64,000 nt of DNA from an uncultured Siphonobacter sp. Lineage in GTDB: Bacteria > Bacteroidota > Bacteroidia > Cytophagales > Spirosomataceae. The position numbers and the translations under genes are program-made. Positions within the stretch are counted from its first letter, which is position 1; each line of letters starts with the position of its first letter. The notes below the pieces were generated by a model that saw only the letters and a program-made list of their open reading frames with translations, was not told where the DNA came from and did not search any database. The stretch is from positions 48,892 to 112,891 of the forward strand of contig CAJYHS010000099.1 in NCBI GenBank assembly GCA_913774715.1, written 5' to 3'. Positions 35,813 through 43,838 of this stretch are shown here, in pieces.

Positions 35813-36232
35813 TTATTTCATTGCCGTTGGGGCTTTGGCATCGTTGTATTTGGAAGGGCATTTGAGTAATACCTGATCGCAGACGAAGATTCCGTTTTCC
35901 ATACGACCTACCACCACCACTTTCTCTGATTTCTCAATGTCCTGTGGTTTAGGTTCGTGATAAATTACCTTACGTTCCACACCCAGGTCATCCACCAGTG
36001 AGAAAGTCAACAGGTTGGCATTAATGGCTGGATTGTAATCCATGTCCAGAATTTGTCCGGCCATGTCCTTTTTGAGGTTACCTACTACGTGTACTTTGCT
36101 GTCGTCACCTTCCTTTGCCATTTCCTCAGCCTTCGCAAAATCAACATACGTACTGGCGTCACCCGCCGTAGAAAGAAGAATGAAAATAGCCGCAGCGATA
36201 ACGGCAATACCTAAGAGGTGTATTTTTTTCAT
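35813..36232 (-). CDS. ccmE: CcmE-type heme chaperone with CxxxY motif
   Basis: The 139-residue protein has one N-terminal membrane anchor (about 5-22) and the OB-fold periplasmic domain of CcmE (KVHVVGNLKKDMAG, LVDDLGVERKVIYHE, VVVVGRMENGIFVCDQVLLK). The heme attachment motif is normally His-x-x-x-Tyr; here it reads CPSKY, Cys125 to Tyr129. Cys variants are known in some archaea and bacteria. It should carry heme covalently between the exporter and CcmF. Confidence 0.9.
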   Translation of the reverse strand: MKKIHLLGIAVIAAAIFILLSTAGDASTYVDFAKAEEMAKEGDDSKVHVVGNLKKDMAGQILDMDYNPAINANLLTFSLVDDLGVERKVIYHEPKPQDIEKSEKVVVVGRMENGIFVCDQVLLKCPSKYNDAKAPTAMK

Positions 36233-36265
36233 CGTGATGCTCGAAATTAGGGTAAACTAGGGGTA

Positions 36266-36475
36266 CTATTTTTTGATTTCTTTTTCCAGTCGGGTCAGTT
36301 TCCGATCCAGGTTCAGAAGATAAATGATTAAACCGATCAGAACAACGGCAATTACGGCTACAACGACGTAAATTTTGCCATTTGAACGCATCGTATCGGC
36401 CATTTCAACGTCCTGCTGAGCAAAAAGGTTGCCTGAGAGAAGGGTTAACAGTAAAAATAATCCTGCTTTTTTCAT
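36266..36475 (-). CDS. ccmD: CcmD-family protein
   Basis: The 69-residue protein has an N-terminal hydrophobic signal-like segment ending NLFAQ. A conserved VEMADTMRSNGKIYVVVA patch then leads into a second helix, and the end is a basic, charged tail RKLTRLEKEIKK. It matches the short CcmD proteins of Bacteroidota ccm operons, which help release holo-CcmE from the CcmABC exporter. Position between ccmC and ccmE supports this. Confidence 0.8.
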   Translation of the reverse strand: MKKAGLFLLLTLLSGNLFAQQDVEMADTMRSNGKIYVVVAVIAVVLIGLIIYLLNLDRKLTRLEKEIKK

Positions 36476-36592
36476 GTATTCAATGGCTGGAAATCGGGTC
36501 TCCTGGCCTTAACTTTTTTAAAATGGTCAGCTGAGCTGAGTTGATGTAAAAACAAAGAGACTACACAAATCTGGCTTCACCAATGACTTTGC

Positions 36593-37252
36593 TTAGTTCT
36601 CTTGCACAATGGCGTCCAGGCGACGGTAACGAATCCGAAGCGTTGAAATCCAGTAACCTAATAAAATCATCCCAATGATCGCCGGATAAAAAACGAACTT
36701 CATGGTATGATCAGAGTCGTAAATCTTAAAACCAGGGTTACCACCATTTCCAGGATGCAACGAGTTTGTTGATAAACGGGGCAAAATGATAGTCAATGGA
36801 ATGAAAGCGGCGAATGCAAAGATGTTATATACAGCCGAGATCCGGGCCCGCTGCTGATCGTCACGGAAGGAACCGCGTAATACCCAATACGCCAGGTAAA
36901 TCAGCATGGCAATTTCGGTCGATAACAACTTGGGATCCTGTGGTAACGGACTTCCCCAGGTATAATTCCCCCAGATGGCTCCGGTAATGAAACCGAGAAT
37001 GCCGAAAATCAGACCGGTATTCGCTAATTCAACCGACTGAAGATCATCGTCCATGTTACCTTTACGGAGGTATTTAATGGCGTACCACACGGATAACACC
37101 AGCAATAAAATCATCGCAAACCATAAAGGAACGTGGAAGTACAAATTCCGGGCTGTTTCGTAGAGGATCGGTTGGTGCGGTATGGGTAACAGCAAACCTC
37201 CCGTGTAGACGTAAAACAGCAAAAACATACATACATATTTCCACCAAGCCAT
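36593..37252 (-). CDS. ccmC: CcmC/CcsA-family heme export protein
   Basis: The 219-residue protein has six transmembrane segments with a periplasmic loop at GAIWGNYTWGSPLPQDPKL. This takes the place of the WGxxWxWD tryptophan motif of classical CcmC; only the first half is kept. Histidines in the flanking loops (NLYFHVPLW, DSDHTMKF) would be the heme ligands. It loads heme onto CcmE. A 117-bp gap separates its end from ccmD. Confidence 0.85.
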   Translation of the reverse strand: MAWWKYVCMFLLFYVYTGGLLLPIPHQPILYETARNLYFHVPLWFAMILLLVLSVWYAIKYLRKGNMDDDLQSVELANTGLIFGILGFITGAIWGNYTWGSPLPQDPKLLSTEIAMLIYLAYWVLRGSFRDDQQRARISAVYNIFAFAAFIPLTIILPRLSTNSLHPGNGGNPGFKIYDSDHTMKFVFYPAIIGMILLGYWISTLRIRYRRLDAIVQEN

Positions 37253-37382
37253 AGCAATCTAAATAAGCGACTAATTAAAAATTCAGTTTGTTGAATGTTT
37301 CCCAACATTCGGGATGATGATAGAGCTACACTGGTTTCAGTAACGTAACTAGTGATTATTCACGGAGAGATTTCCTTGAAAA

Positions 37383-38045
37383 TCAGCTTTTCCAAATAAA
37401 CGGGAATAAAATCAGGGATAGTATCCAGACAATTCCATTCAGAGCCAGTAGGGTTAATATTTCGTCGCTGCTGGAATTCCAGTCCAGCCCATCCAGGGCA
37501 TTTTTGGAAAGCTTCAGCAACATTAGTAGCATGGGAAGGATGATCGGAAAGCTTAACACCGACATCAGCGTGGGTGAGTTTTCGGCTTTACTAGCAATTC
37601 CGGATACCATAGTCAATGTGCCGGAAAAACCCATCGCACCGAGCACAATCGATACCAGATACATTCCCAGATCGCCCACAGGGTTACCCATCACAAAAGC
37701 GTATACGCCAAATCCTACCAGCGACAAACCCAGCATTAAAGCCGTGTTATAAATCATCTTGGAAAGGATCACTCCTAACGGACTGGCCAGAGTGTAATAA
37801 TACAATAACCGGCCGGCTCGTTCCTGCGTAAAACTCTTGGCAATGGCACTCACTGCTGTAAAAAGCTGAATAATCCAGAAGAGTGTGTTCCAGGTAATAG
37901 GTTCGAGTTTATTTACCTTCAAACGAAAACTCAGGTAGCATACGAAAATCGTACTAACCAAATATAACAACATCCCGTTCAGGGCATGACGTTGCCTCCA
38001 TTCGAGACGTATTTCTTTCGCTATCAGGGCATTAACTTCCCGCAT
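37383..38045 (-). CDS. ccmB: Heme exporter protein CcmB
   Basis: The 220-residue inner-membrane protein has six helices and the CcmB pattern: N-terminal LIAKEIRLEWRQRHALNGMLLY, then FTQERAGRLLYYYTLA, and SFPIILPMLLMLLKL late. It is the membrane half of the CcmAB ABC transporter. It is the first gene of the reverse ccm set, but no ATPase gene ccmA is adjacent, so the ATPase must be encoded elsewhere. Confidence 0.9.
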   Translation of the reverse strand: MREVNALIAKEIRLEWRQRHALNGMLLYLVSTIFVCYLSFRLKVNKLEPITWNTLFWIIQLFTAVSAIAKSFTQERAGRLLYYYTLASPLGVILSKMIYNTALMLGLSLVGFGVYAFVMGNPVGDLGMYLVSIVLGAMGFSGTLTMVSGIASKAENSPTLMSVLSFPIILPMLLMLLKLSKNALDGLDWNSSSDEILTLLALNGIVWILSLILFPFIWKS

Positions 38046-38113
38046 ACTTTACTAATTACTGGCACGCTCCGGTTGCTTTTTCCGGTGGCTTTTTACCTTC
38101 CTGTACTTTCCCG

Positions 38114-38121
38114 CAAAGGTA
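38114..38121 (-). promoter_or_regulatory. -7 element upstream of ccmB
   Basis: The reverse strand reads TACCTTTG, an exact TAnnTTTG box, 69 bp upstream of the ccmB start. A -33 TTG at standard spacing is not clear. Confidence 0.45.
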
Positions 38122-38239
38122 CGGCACAATTCGGCTGGTTGTTTTTATTTTTTGTAAATCTCGCCTATTGCATTACCATTACTGATCCATTTATCAGGTT
38201 TCGTTATAAGTGGAATTATTAAAAAAATCTGATTCTGGT

Positions 38240-38277
38240 TAGGAACTATTTCCTACTTTTGACATTCTTTTAGAATG
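38240..38277 (+). promoter_or_regulatory. feoAB promoter with two palindromes
   Basis: TAGGAA-CTAT-TTCCTA (38240-38255) and CATTCT-TTT-AGAATG (38263-38277) are perfect inverted repeats on either side of an exact -7 box TACTTTTG (38254-38261). A metal-responsive repressor of the DtxR or Fur type is the natural candidate for binding one of them. No regulator gene is adjacent. Confidence 0.6.
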
Positions 38278-38316
38278 AATATAAATAACAAGTAGACGTT
38301 TTTCATCACTATTGCT

Positions 38317-38541
38317 ATGGCTGCTCGGAACTTATCGCAATTAAAGCTGGGAGAAAAGGGGGTAATCGCCGGTTTCCATGATCCTAATCTCGCTCTTAAA
38401 TTACTCGAAATGGGTTGCCTGCCGGGCACTGAAATTCGTCTGATGGCCATTGCTCCGTTGGGAGATCCTATCTGCCTGCAAGTGGGTGATTATACCCTTT
38501 CATTGCGACTGGATGAAGCAGCCGTCGTTGAGTTACAATAG
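38317..38541 (+). CDS. feoA: FeoA-family protein
   Basis: The 74-residue protein is a single SH3-like FeoA domain: LSQLKLGEKGVIAGF, LLEMGCLPGTEIRLM, and PICLQVGDYTLSLRLDEA. It is cytoplasmic and thought to interact with FeoB during ferrous iron uptake. The gene is 50 bp upstream of feoB. The palindromes before it suggest iron-dependent control. Confidence 0.92.
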   Translation: MAARNLSQLKLGEKGVIAGFHDPNLALKLLEMGCLPGTEIRLMAIAPLGDPICLQVGDYTLSLRLDEAAVVELQ

Positions 38542-38591
38542 TTTAGTTCTTTCGGAAACCTTCCGAAATTCATGCGAATTACCCCTAGTAA

Positions 38592-40703
38592 ATGAATAAG
38601 AATCCCAAAATTGCTCTGGTAGGTAACCCTAACTGCGGCAAGACCTCGCTTTTTAATGCACTCACGGGCCTCCGACAAAAAACCGGGAACTTCCCTGGCG
38701 TGACCGTCGATCGTAAAATTGGTGTAACTCGTCTGGATAAAACTACTGAAGTTGACATTGTCGATTTACCCGGCACCTATAGTTTATACCCTAAATCGCT
38801 CGACGAGCAGGTTGTACTTGATATTCTGGCAAACCCTGCCAGCAAAGACTACCCTGACGTAGTAATCATGGTTGCGGATGCTTCCAATCTAAAGCGTAAT
38901 TTATTGTTATTCAGCCAGGTATCTGATCTTGGGTTTCATACGATCCTGGCTCTGAACATGGTTGATGTAGCGGAAGCTCACGGGTTAATCATTGACGTAG
39001 ATTTACTCTCGCAACGATTGGGCGTGCCAGTAGTCCTGATTAATGCCAAGTCAGAAGAAGGATTGGGAAATCTGAAATTTGCCATTAAAGGCGAATTGAT
39101 GGAGCATTCGGAACTGCCTAAGCCCGTCCTGAGACTTGACACCGTTTCCAAAGAATTTATTCAGGAAATCAAATCCCAGTTTAAAGTTGCGAATGACTAT
39201 CTGGCGATGTTAATGGCAGGCCAGATTGAAAAATTGCGGTTTCTAACTTCTGAAAACCGTACGCTGCTAGGTGATATTAACCGCCGTCACAGCTTTCAGC
39301 ACGTTGATTTTCAGACAAAAGAAACGGTTAATCGATACAAAATTCTGGGAGCCATTGCGGATGAGTCCATTCGTAAAAAAGATGATCAGCCCAGAGAAAC
39401 GTTCACGCAGAAACTGGATAAGGTTCTTTTGCATCCTATTTGGGGATATGCCAGCTTTTTCGCCATTCTCTTTCTTATTTTTCAATCCATTTTCTCACTG
39501 GCGGAATACCCCATGGACTGGATTGATTCCGGCATGGCTTCCCTGAATGAGTGGCTGAAATCTACTTTACCCGAGGGCTTATTAACCAGCTTATTAACGG
39601 ATGGACTCGTAGCCGGTATTGGTGGTGTAGTGGTATTTATCCCTCAGATTGCCTTTCTCTTTACGTTCATTTCCTTGCTGGAAGAGTCAGGTTATATGGC
39701 ACGAGTTATGGTTTTGATGGACAAGCTAATGCGAAAAGTAGGCTTGAACGGACGAAGTGTAGTGCCTTTGATTTCCAGTGTAGCCTGTGCTGTACCTGCT
39801 ATCATGGGTAGTCGAACGATTCAGAGCTGGAAAGATCGCCTCATCACCATCATGGTAACTCCTCTGATGAGTTGCTCCGCCCGCCTGCCCATCTTTACGA
39901 TTATGATTGGACTGGTGATTCCAGAAAAAACCATCTTGGGCATTTTCAATTTACAGGGACTAGCTCTAATGCTACTTTACCTGCTCGGATTCGTCTCGGC
40001 ATTACTTTCAGCCTGGGTAATGAAGAAAGTCCTGAAAGTGAAAGAGCGTAGTTTCTTCGTAATGGAAATGCCCGTATTTCAGTTACCTCGACTAGATCAC
40101 GTAGTTATGGCCGTTTGGAACGCCGTAAAAGCCTTCGTCACGGAAGCGGGGAAAGTAATCATTGCCATTTCGATTATTCTTTGGGTATTAGCCAGTTATG
40201 GCCCCGGGGATTCGATGGAACAAGCCGAGCAGCAGGTCATTAAGGAAAACCCAACCCTGAGTCAGGAAGAATTAGGAAATGCGATTGCTTCTGCACAGCT
40301 GGAGACCTCTTATGCCGGTCGATTCGGACATTTCATTGAACCTGCTATTCGTCCGCTGGGCTATGACTGGAAAATTGGTATCGCCTTATTAACCTCTTTC
40401 GCCGCCCGCGAAGTATTCGTCGGAACGATGTCCACAATCTATAGCCTTGGTGGAGATGACGATACAGACACCGTAAAAAACAAAATGCGGACGGAAATCA
40501 ATCCTGAAACGGGCGGCCCTCGCTTTACGCCTGCGGTTGCTTTTTCATTACTGATTTTCTACGTTTTTGCGATGATGTGTATGAGTACCCTGGCAGCCAC
40601 GTACCGCGAAACAAAATCATGGTTCTACCCCGCCGTACAATTTACTTACATGACCGCTATCGCCTATGTAGCCGCCTGGATTACCTATCAGGCTATGCTG
40701 TAA
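38592..40703 (+). CDS. feoB: Ferrous iron transporter FeoB
   Basis: The 703-residue protein has an N-terminal GTPase domain with G1 GNPNCGKTS (residues 11-19), G3 DLPGTYSL and G4 NMVD. A helical spacer follows, then a membrane part from about 280 with the two Gate motifs (PLISSVACAVPAIMGSRTI and LLTSFAAREVFVGTM). A cytoplasmic loop at about 545-590 is rich in acidic residues. It imports Fe2+ across the inner membrane. Length is standard and no frame damage is seen. Confidence 0.96.
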   Translation: MNKNPKIALVGNPNCGKTSLFNALTGLRQKTGNFPGVTVDRKIGVTRLDKTTEVDIVDLPGTYSLYPKSLDEQVVLDILANPASKDYPDVVIMVADASNLKRNLLLFSQVSDLGFHTILALNMVDVAEAHGLIIDVDLLSQRLGVPVVLINAKSEEGLGNLKFAIKGELMEHSELPKPVLRLDTVSKEFIQEIKSQFKVANDYLAMLMAGQIEKLRFLTSENRTLLGDINRRHSFQHVDFQTKETVNRYKILGAIADESIRKKDDQPRETFTQKLDKVLLHPIWGYASFFAILFLIFQSIFSLAEYPMDWIDSGMASLNEWLKSTLPEGLLTSLLTDGLVAGIGGVVVFIPQIAFLFTFISLLEESGYMARVMVLMDKLMRKVGLNGRSVVPLISSVACAVPAIMGSRTIQSWKDRLITIMVTPLMSCSARLPIFTIMIGLVIPEKTILGIFNLQGLALMLLYLLGFVSALLSAWVMKKVLKVKERSFFVMEMPVFQLPRLDHVVMAVWNAVKAFVTEAGKVIIAISIILWVLASYGPGDSMEQAEQQVIKENPTLSQEELGNAIASAQLETSYAGRFGHFIEPAIRPLGYDWKIGIALLTSFAAREVFVGTMSTIYSLGGDDDTDTVKNKMRTEINPETGGPRFTPAVAFSLLIFYVFAMMCMSTLAATYRETKSWFYPAVQFTYMTAIAYVAAWITYQAML

Positions 40704-40736
40704 TGGGAGTTCAATGTTTTGTATTGCCTGACTAGT

Positions 40737-40771
40737 AAAAAGCCAGATCGAGCTACTCGATCTGGCTTTTT
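40737..40771 (+). terminator. Rho-independent terminator after feoB
   Basis: A perfect 16-bp stem (AAAAAGCCAGATCGAG / CTCGATCTGGCTTTTT) with loop CTA is followed by further T residues. It lies 34 bp after the feoB stop. Confidence 0.92.
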
Positions 40772-40964
40772 TATTTTCTAATTAGCTGAAAATGAATGCT
40801 ATTTAAAATTGGCTGGCAATATATACAAATTAGAGATGCCACTGCCAGCTTTCGCTGACAGCACTATCGTAGGCTATGCTATAAAATCCTTTACAGACAT
40901 TTCCGACCTACTAATCCGACACCGTAACAATAAGGTTACACTCAACTTCATCCACTTTTAATCC

Positions 40965-40988
40965 AGACGCGATCAATCGCGTTTCTAC
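40965..40988. repeat. Palindromic repeat, GTAGAGACGC family
   Basis: ACGCGAT / ATCGCGT with a two-base spacer is followed by TTCTACG. It matches the arm AGACGC...GCGT(C/T)TCTAC of the copies at 18715 and 32801, with the left outer arm lost. Confidence 0.55.
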
Positions 40989-41083
40989 GTTAGGATTGTC
41001 TTTGTTATTCCTTTATAATTGAACAGGATAGGCTATTTACTTATTCTATTTATTTTCTCATTCAAAACGTATATAAAAGGGAA

Positions 41084-41109
41084 AAGTGGTCAGTTAACAC
41101 TGGCCACTT
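41084..41109 (-). terminator. Hairpin in the gene-free stretch
   Basis: An 11-bp stem AAGTGGTCAGT / ACTGGCCACTT (one wobble) has loop TAAC. On the reverse strand it is followed by TTTTCCCTTTT, so it could end a reverse transcript, either read-through from yigZ or an unseen RNA. Confidence 0.45.
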
Positions 41110-41607
41110 CTCAAAAAAACCTAATGTCTGGAAAAGTTGATAGAGCACTCGTAATAGGTTACTCTCCCTTTCCAATTACGCTTGAAACGTGATTTTCCGG
41201 AATTACATTCTCTATTGTTTCGCTCTCAGGAGTCGAACTGACAGGTTTTTTACTTAAACATAAAGCCTGTGTAATTCGTAAACAATACAGGGTCTCCAGT
41301 TTTCAAACCCTCTGGTAAACGTTATTACCTTTCTGCGGTTTGACGAAAATCCTTAATTAATACCTTTTGAATTTCCTCAGGGATATTCTCAGATTAATAA
41401 GTGTTTCTTTTTCGTTTTAAAACATCTGGTTTACAGATATATATGTTTAAAACTATGTGCCAAACTGGCCAATCTGCACACAATCCTATTAAGTAGCTGA
41501 TCATCAAACACTTGCTAACATATTGATCGTATAAATGTAGGAAATCATCTACAATACAGAAGAACCTTTTTCACATAATAAGCAAATAAATTATCATTAT
41601 AATTATA

Positions 41608-42216
41608 TTAAATAGTTTCTATATGTTCCAAATCAATTCCTTCAATCTTCTCGATACGACCCGTAACTGATTCCGATAAAGAAGTTCGAATGGTGAACTC
41701 AATCAGGCACTGGTTATCAAACTCCTGCTTGATAACCGTTACGGGTTCTTCCTTCATAACCCGCATCACCTCATTCATTTGCAGGTAATCGAACCGAAGA
41801 GCGTACTTTTCCATGACCTGCTTTTCGATAACTTCTGCCCCATTCAAAGCTTCCTGAGTGGCAGTTTTATACGCATGGATCAGTCCCGGTACTCCCAATA
41901 ACGTACCGCCAAAATACCGCACTACTACGACCAGTATATTGGTAACATCATTCGACAATAACGTATTTAAGATGGGTTTACCCGCTGACCCTGAAGGCTC
42001 TCCATCGTCATTGGCCCGAAAAACGCTACGGTCAGGAGTCAAACGATAAGCCCAGCAATGATGCCGGGCTTTGGGGTGTAGGTCTTTTAATGAGGCGATC
42101 CGGATTTTCAGATCTTCTTCATCTGTAAACGGGTAAGCATAGGCAAAAAACTTACTTCCCTTGTCTTTAAATAGCCCTTCGGCGGGCTTATCTATCGTTT
42201 TATACGTATCTCTCAA
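41608..42216 (-). CDS. yigZ: YigZ/IMPACT-family protein
   Basis: The 202-residue protein has the UPF0029 N-terminal domain (SKFFAYAYPF; HPKARHHCWAYRL; NDDGEPSGSAGKPIL; VVRYFGGTLLGVPGLIHAY) and a C-terminal ferredoxin-like domain (about 140-200). The family is linked to translation control and peptide metabolism in other organisms, with no firm enzyme role. It is the last gene of a reverse-strand set, 6 bp after the rhamnose-mutarotase-like gene. Confidence 0.9.
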   Translation of the reverse strand: MRDTYKTIDKPAEGLFKDKGSKFFAYAYPFTDEEDLKIRIASLKDLHPKARHHCWAYRLTPDRSVFRANDDGEPSGSAGKPILNTLLSNDVTNILVVVVRYFGGTLLGVPGLIHAYKTATQEALNGAEVIEKQVMEKYALRFDYLQMNEVMRVMKEEPVTVIKQEFDNQCLIEFTIRTSLSESVTGRIEKIEGIDLEHIETI

Positions 42217-42222
42217 CTCGTT

Positions 42223-42552
42223 CTACAACTGAAAAATTTTGTTCATAATTACCCACTTCTCACCGGGTTTAGCGGCAGGAATAGCCTGTTGGTATTTCCA
42301 CATTAGCTGCTCCCATTCCTGCACTTTCGGATTTGCCGAATCAGCGGCCGATTTCTTCTCGAAACTGAACGTTTCATCCACTTCCATCATCATAAACAGA
42401 CGGTTACCAGCTCGGTATATTTCCATGTTCGTAACCCCCTGACTGGCAATGCTTGTGTGAATTTCCGGCCAGATATTTTTATGGAATTCCTCGTATTCAG
42501 CGATCAATTGCGGGTCATCAACGAGGTCTAGAGCTAGAGCGTAGCGTGTCAT
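42223..42552 (-). CDS. rhaM: L-rhamnose mutarotase-like protein
   Basis: The 109-residue protein has the dimeric alpha-beta barrel of the RhaM family: MTRYALALDL, EEFHKNIWPEIHTSI, NMEIYRAGNRLFMMMEVD and NPKVQEWEQLMW. RhaM interconverts the alpha and beta anomers of L-rhamnose. No other rhamnose gene is near; it lies 3 bp after dxr and is probably co-transcribed with it. A related sugar could be the real substrate. Confidence 0.82.
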   Translation of the reverse strand: MTRYALALDLVDDPQLIAEYEEFHKNIWPEIHTSIASQGVTNMEIYRAGNRLFMMMEVDETFSFEKKSAADSANPKVQEWEQLMWKYQQAIPAAKPGEKWVIMNKIFQL

Positions 42553-42555
42553 AGT

Positions 42556-43725
42556 TTAATGAATGGAATGTGATTTAATAAGCTCCTGAGCCAGACGGCG
42601 GGTTTCGGTGTCAGTCTGCACATAATCTTCGTAAGTCGGATTTTTCACGAACGATACCCGGTTCATGCAATCTTCAATAAGATCAGACATTTCCAGAAAT
42701 CCAATCCGATCATTCAGAAACTCCGCTACGGCAATTTCATTAGCTGCATTCAGAATACAACAGGCATTACCGCCCCGTTCTAGAGCCTGATACGCCAAGG
42801 CCAGATTCCGGAAAGTTTCGGCATCGGGTTGTTCAAAGCTTAGCGTTGGATAATCAAGGAAACTGAATCGAGGGAAATCAGAAGGCATTCGATTTGGATA
42901 ACCCATTGCAAACTGAATGGGTAACCGCATATCAGGCAAGCCTAACTGAGCTTTGATGGAGCCATCCTGAAACTGCACGAGCGAGTGAATGATACTCTGC
43001 GGGTGCACTACCACATCAATCTGAGGCGTATCCAGTCCGAAAAGCCATTTGGCTTCGATTACTTCCAATCCCTTATTCATCAGACTGGCGGAGTCAATGG
43101 TAATCTTTGCTCCCATCACCCAGTTTGGATGTTTTAAAGCCTGAGCCTTCGTAACGGTTTTTAAAAATTCCCGGTCTTTCCCACGGAATGGACCGCCCGA
43201 GGCCGTCAGGATAATTTTTTCAATCGGATTATGAAACTCCCCTACCAGACACTGAAAAATAGCCGAATGCTCAGAATCGACGGGATAGATATTAATACCT
43301 TTCCGACGAGCGGCTTCCGTAACGAGTTCTCCTGCCACTACGAGTGTTTCCTTATTAGCAAGAGCAATAGATTTTCCTGCTTCAATGGCTTTCAACGTAG
43401 GTAATAAGCCTGCATAACCCACCATTGATGTAAGCACCAGATCAATCGTATCCATCTGTACGACGTTAGCCAGAGCTTCAATGCCGCAATAGACTTTAAT
43501 ATCCAGCGAATCCAGGGCCTGTTTTACCGTATCGTATAAATCTTCATTACCGATTACGACGACGTTTGGTCGAAATTCAGCGGCCTGCTCTATTAATAAA
43601 GTTGCATTATTCTGAGCGGATAACACTTCGACCTGAAAAGCTCCGGGATTAGCCCGAACGACGTCCAGTGCCTGCGTTCCAATCGAGCCCGTCGAGCCCA
43701 GTATAGCAATACTACGTTTCTGCAT
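42556..43725 (-). CDS. dxr: 1-deoxy-D-xylulose 5-phosphate reductoisomerase
   Basis: The 389-residue enzyme makes 2-C-methyl-D-erythritol 4-phosphate with NADPH in the MEP isoprenoid pathway. It has the N-terminal GSTGSIGTQALDVV motif (about 10-23), the metal-binding YPVDSEHSAIFQ, the TASGGPFRG loop and the SASLMNKGLEVIEAKWLF signature. Length is normal. It lies 113 bp after the GH3 gene and just before rhaM. Confidence 0.95.
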   Translation of the reverse strand: MQKRSIAILGSTGSIGTQALDVVRANPGAFQVEVLSAQNNATLLIEQAAEFRPNVVVIGNEDLYDTVKQALDSLDIKVYCGIEALANVVQMDTIDLVLTSMVGYAGLLPTLKAIEAGKSIALANKETLVVAGELVTEAARRKGINIYPVDSEHSAIFQCLVGEFHNPIEKIILTASGGPFRGKDREFLKTVTKAQALKHPNWVMGAKITIDSASLMNKGLEVIEAKWLFGLDTPQIDVVVHPQSIIHSLVQFQDGSIKAQLGLPDMRLPIQFAMGYPNRMPSDFPRFSFLDYPTLSFEQPDAETFRNLALAYQALERGGNACCILNAANEIAVAEFLNDRIGFLEMSDLIEDCMNRVSFVKNPTYEDYVQTDTETRRLAQELIKSHSIH

Positions 43726-43838
43726 GGGGGAATAGTGGAGTTTTCAGTGAACCGTTTCCTGTTTTCAATTCAGACTACTCATGGGATTGCCCGGGGGCTG
43801 TCTTCATTTAGTCCAAACAGAAAACGGTCTACTAAAAA

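Larger units (their letters stand above)
40772..41607. other. Gene-free stretch of about 0.84 kb
   Basis: No credible coding frame of 60 codons or more is seen on either strand, and no tRNA fold was found. It contains one palindromic repeat (40965-40988), one hairpin (41084-41109) and otherwise AT-rich sequence. A non-coding RNA or a decayed gene cannot be excluded. Confidence 0.6.

Noticed and set aside
41215..41255. Sequence GGAGTCGAACTGAC, like a reverse-strand tRNA T arm
   Set aside because: Only a 4-bp stem with an eight-base loop can form, and no acceptor, D or anticodon arm could be found.
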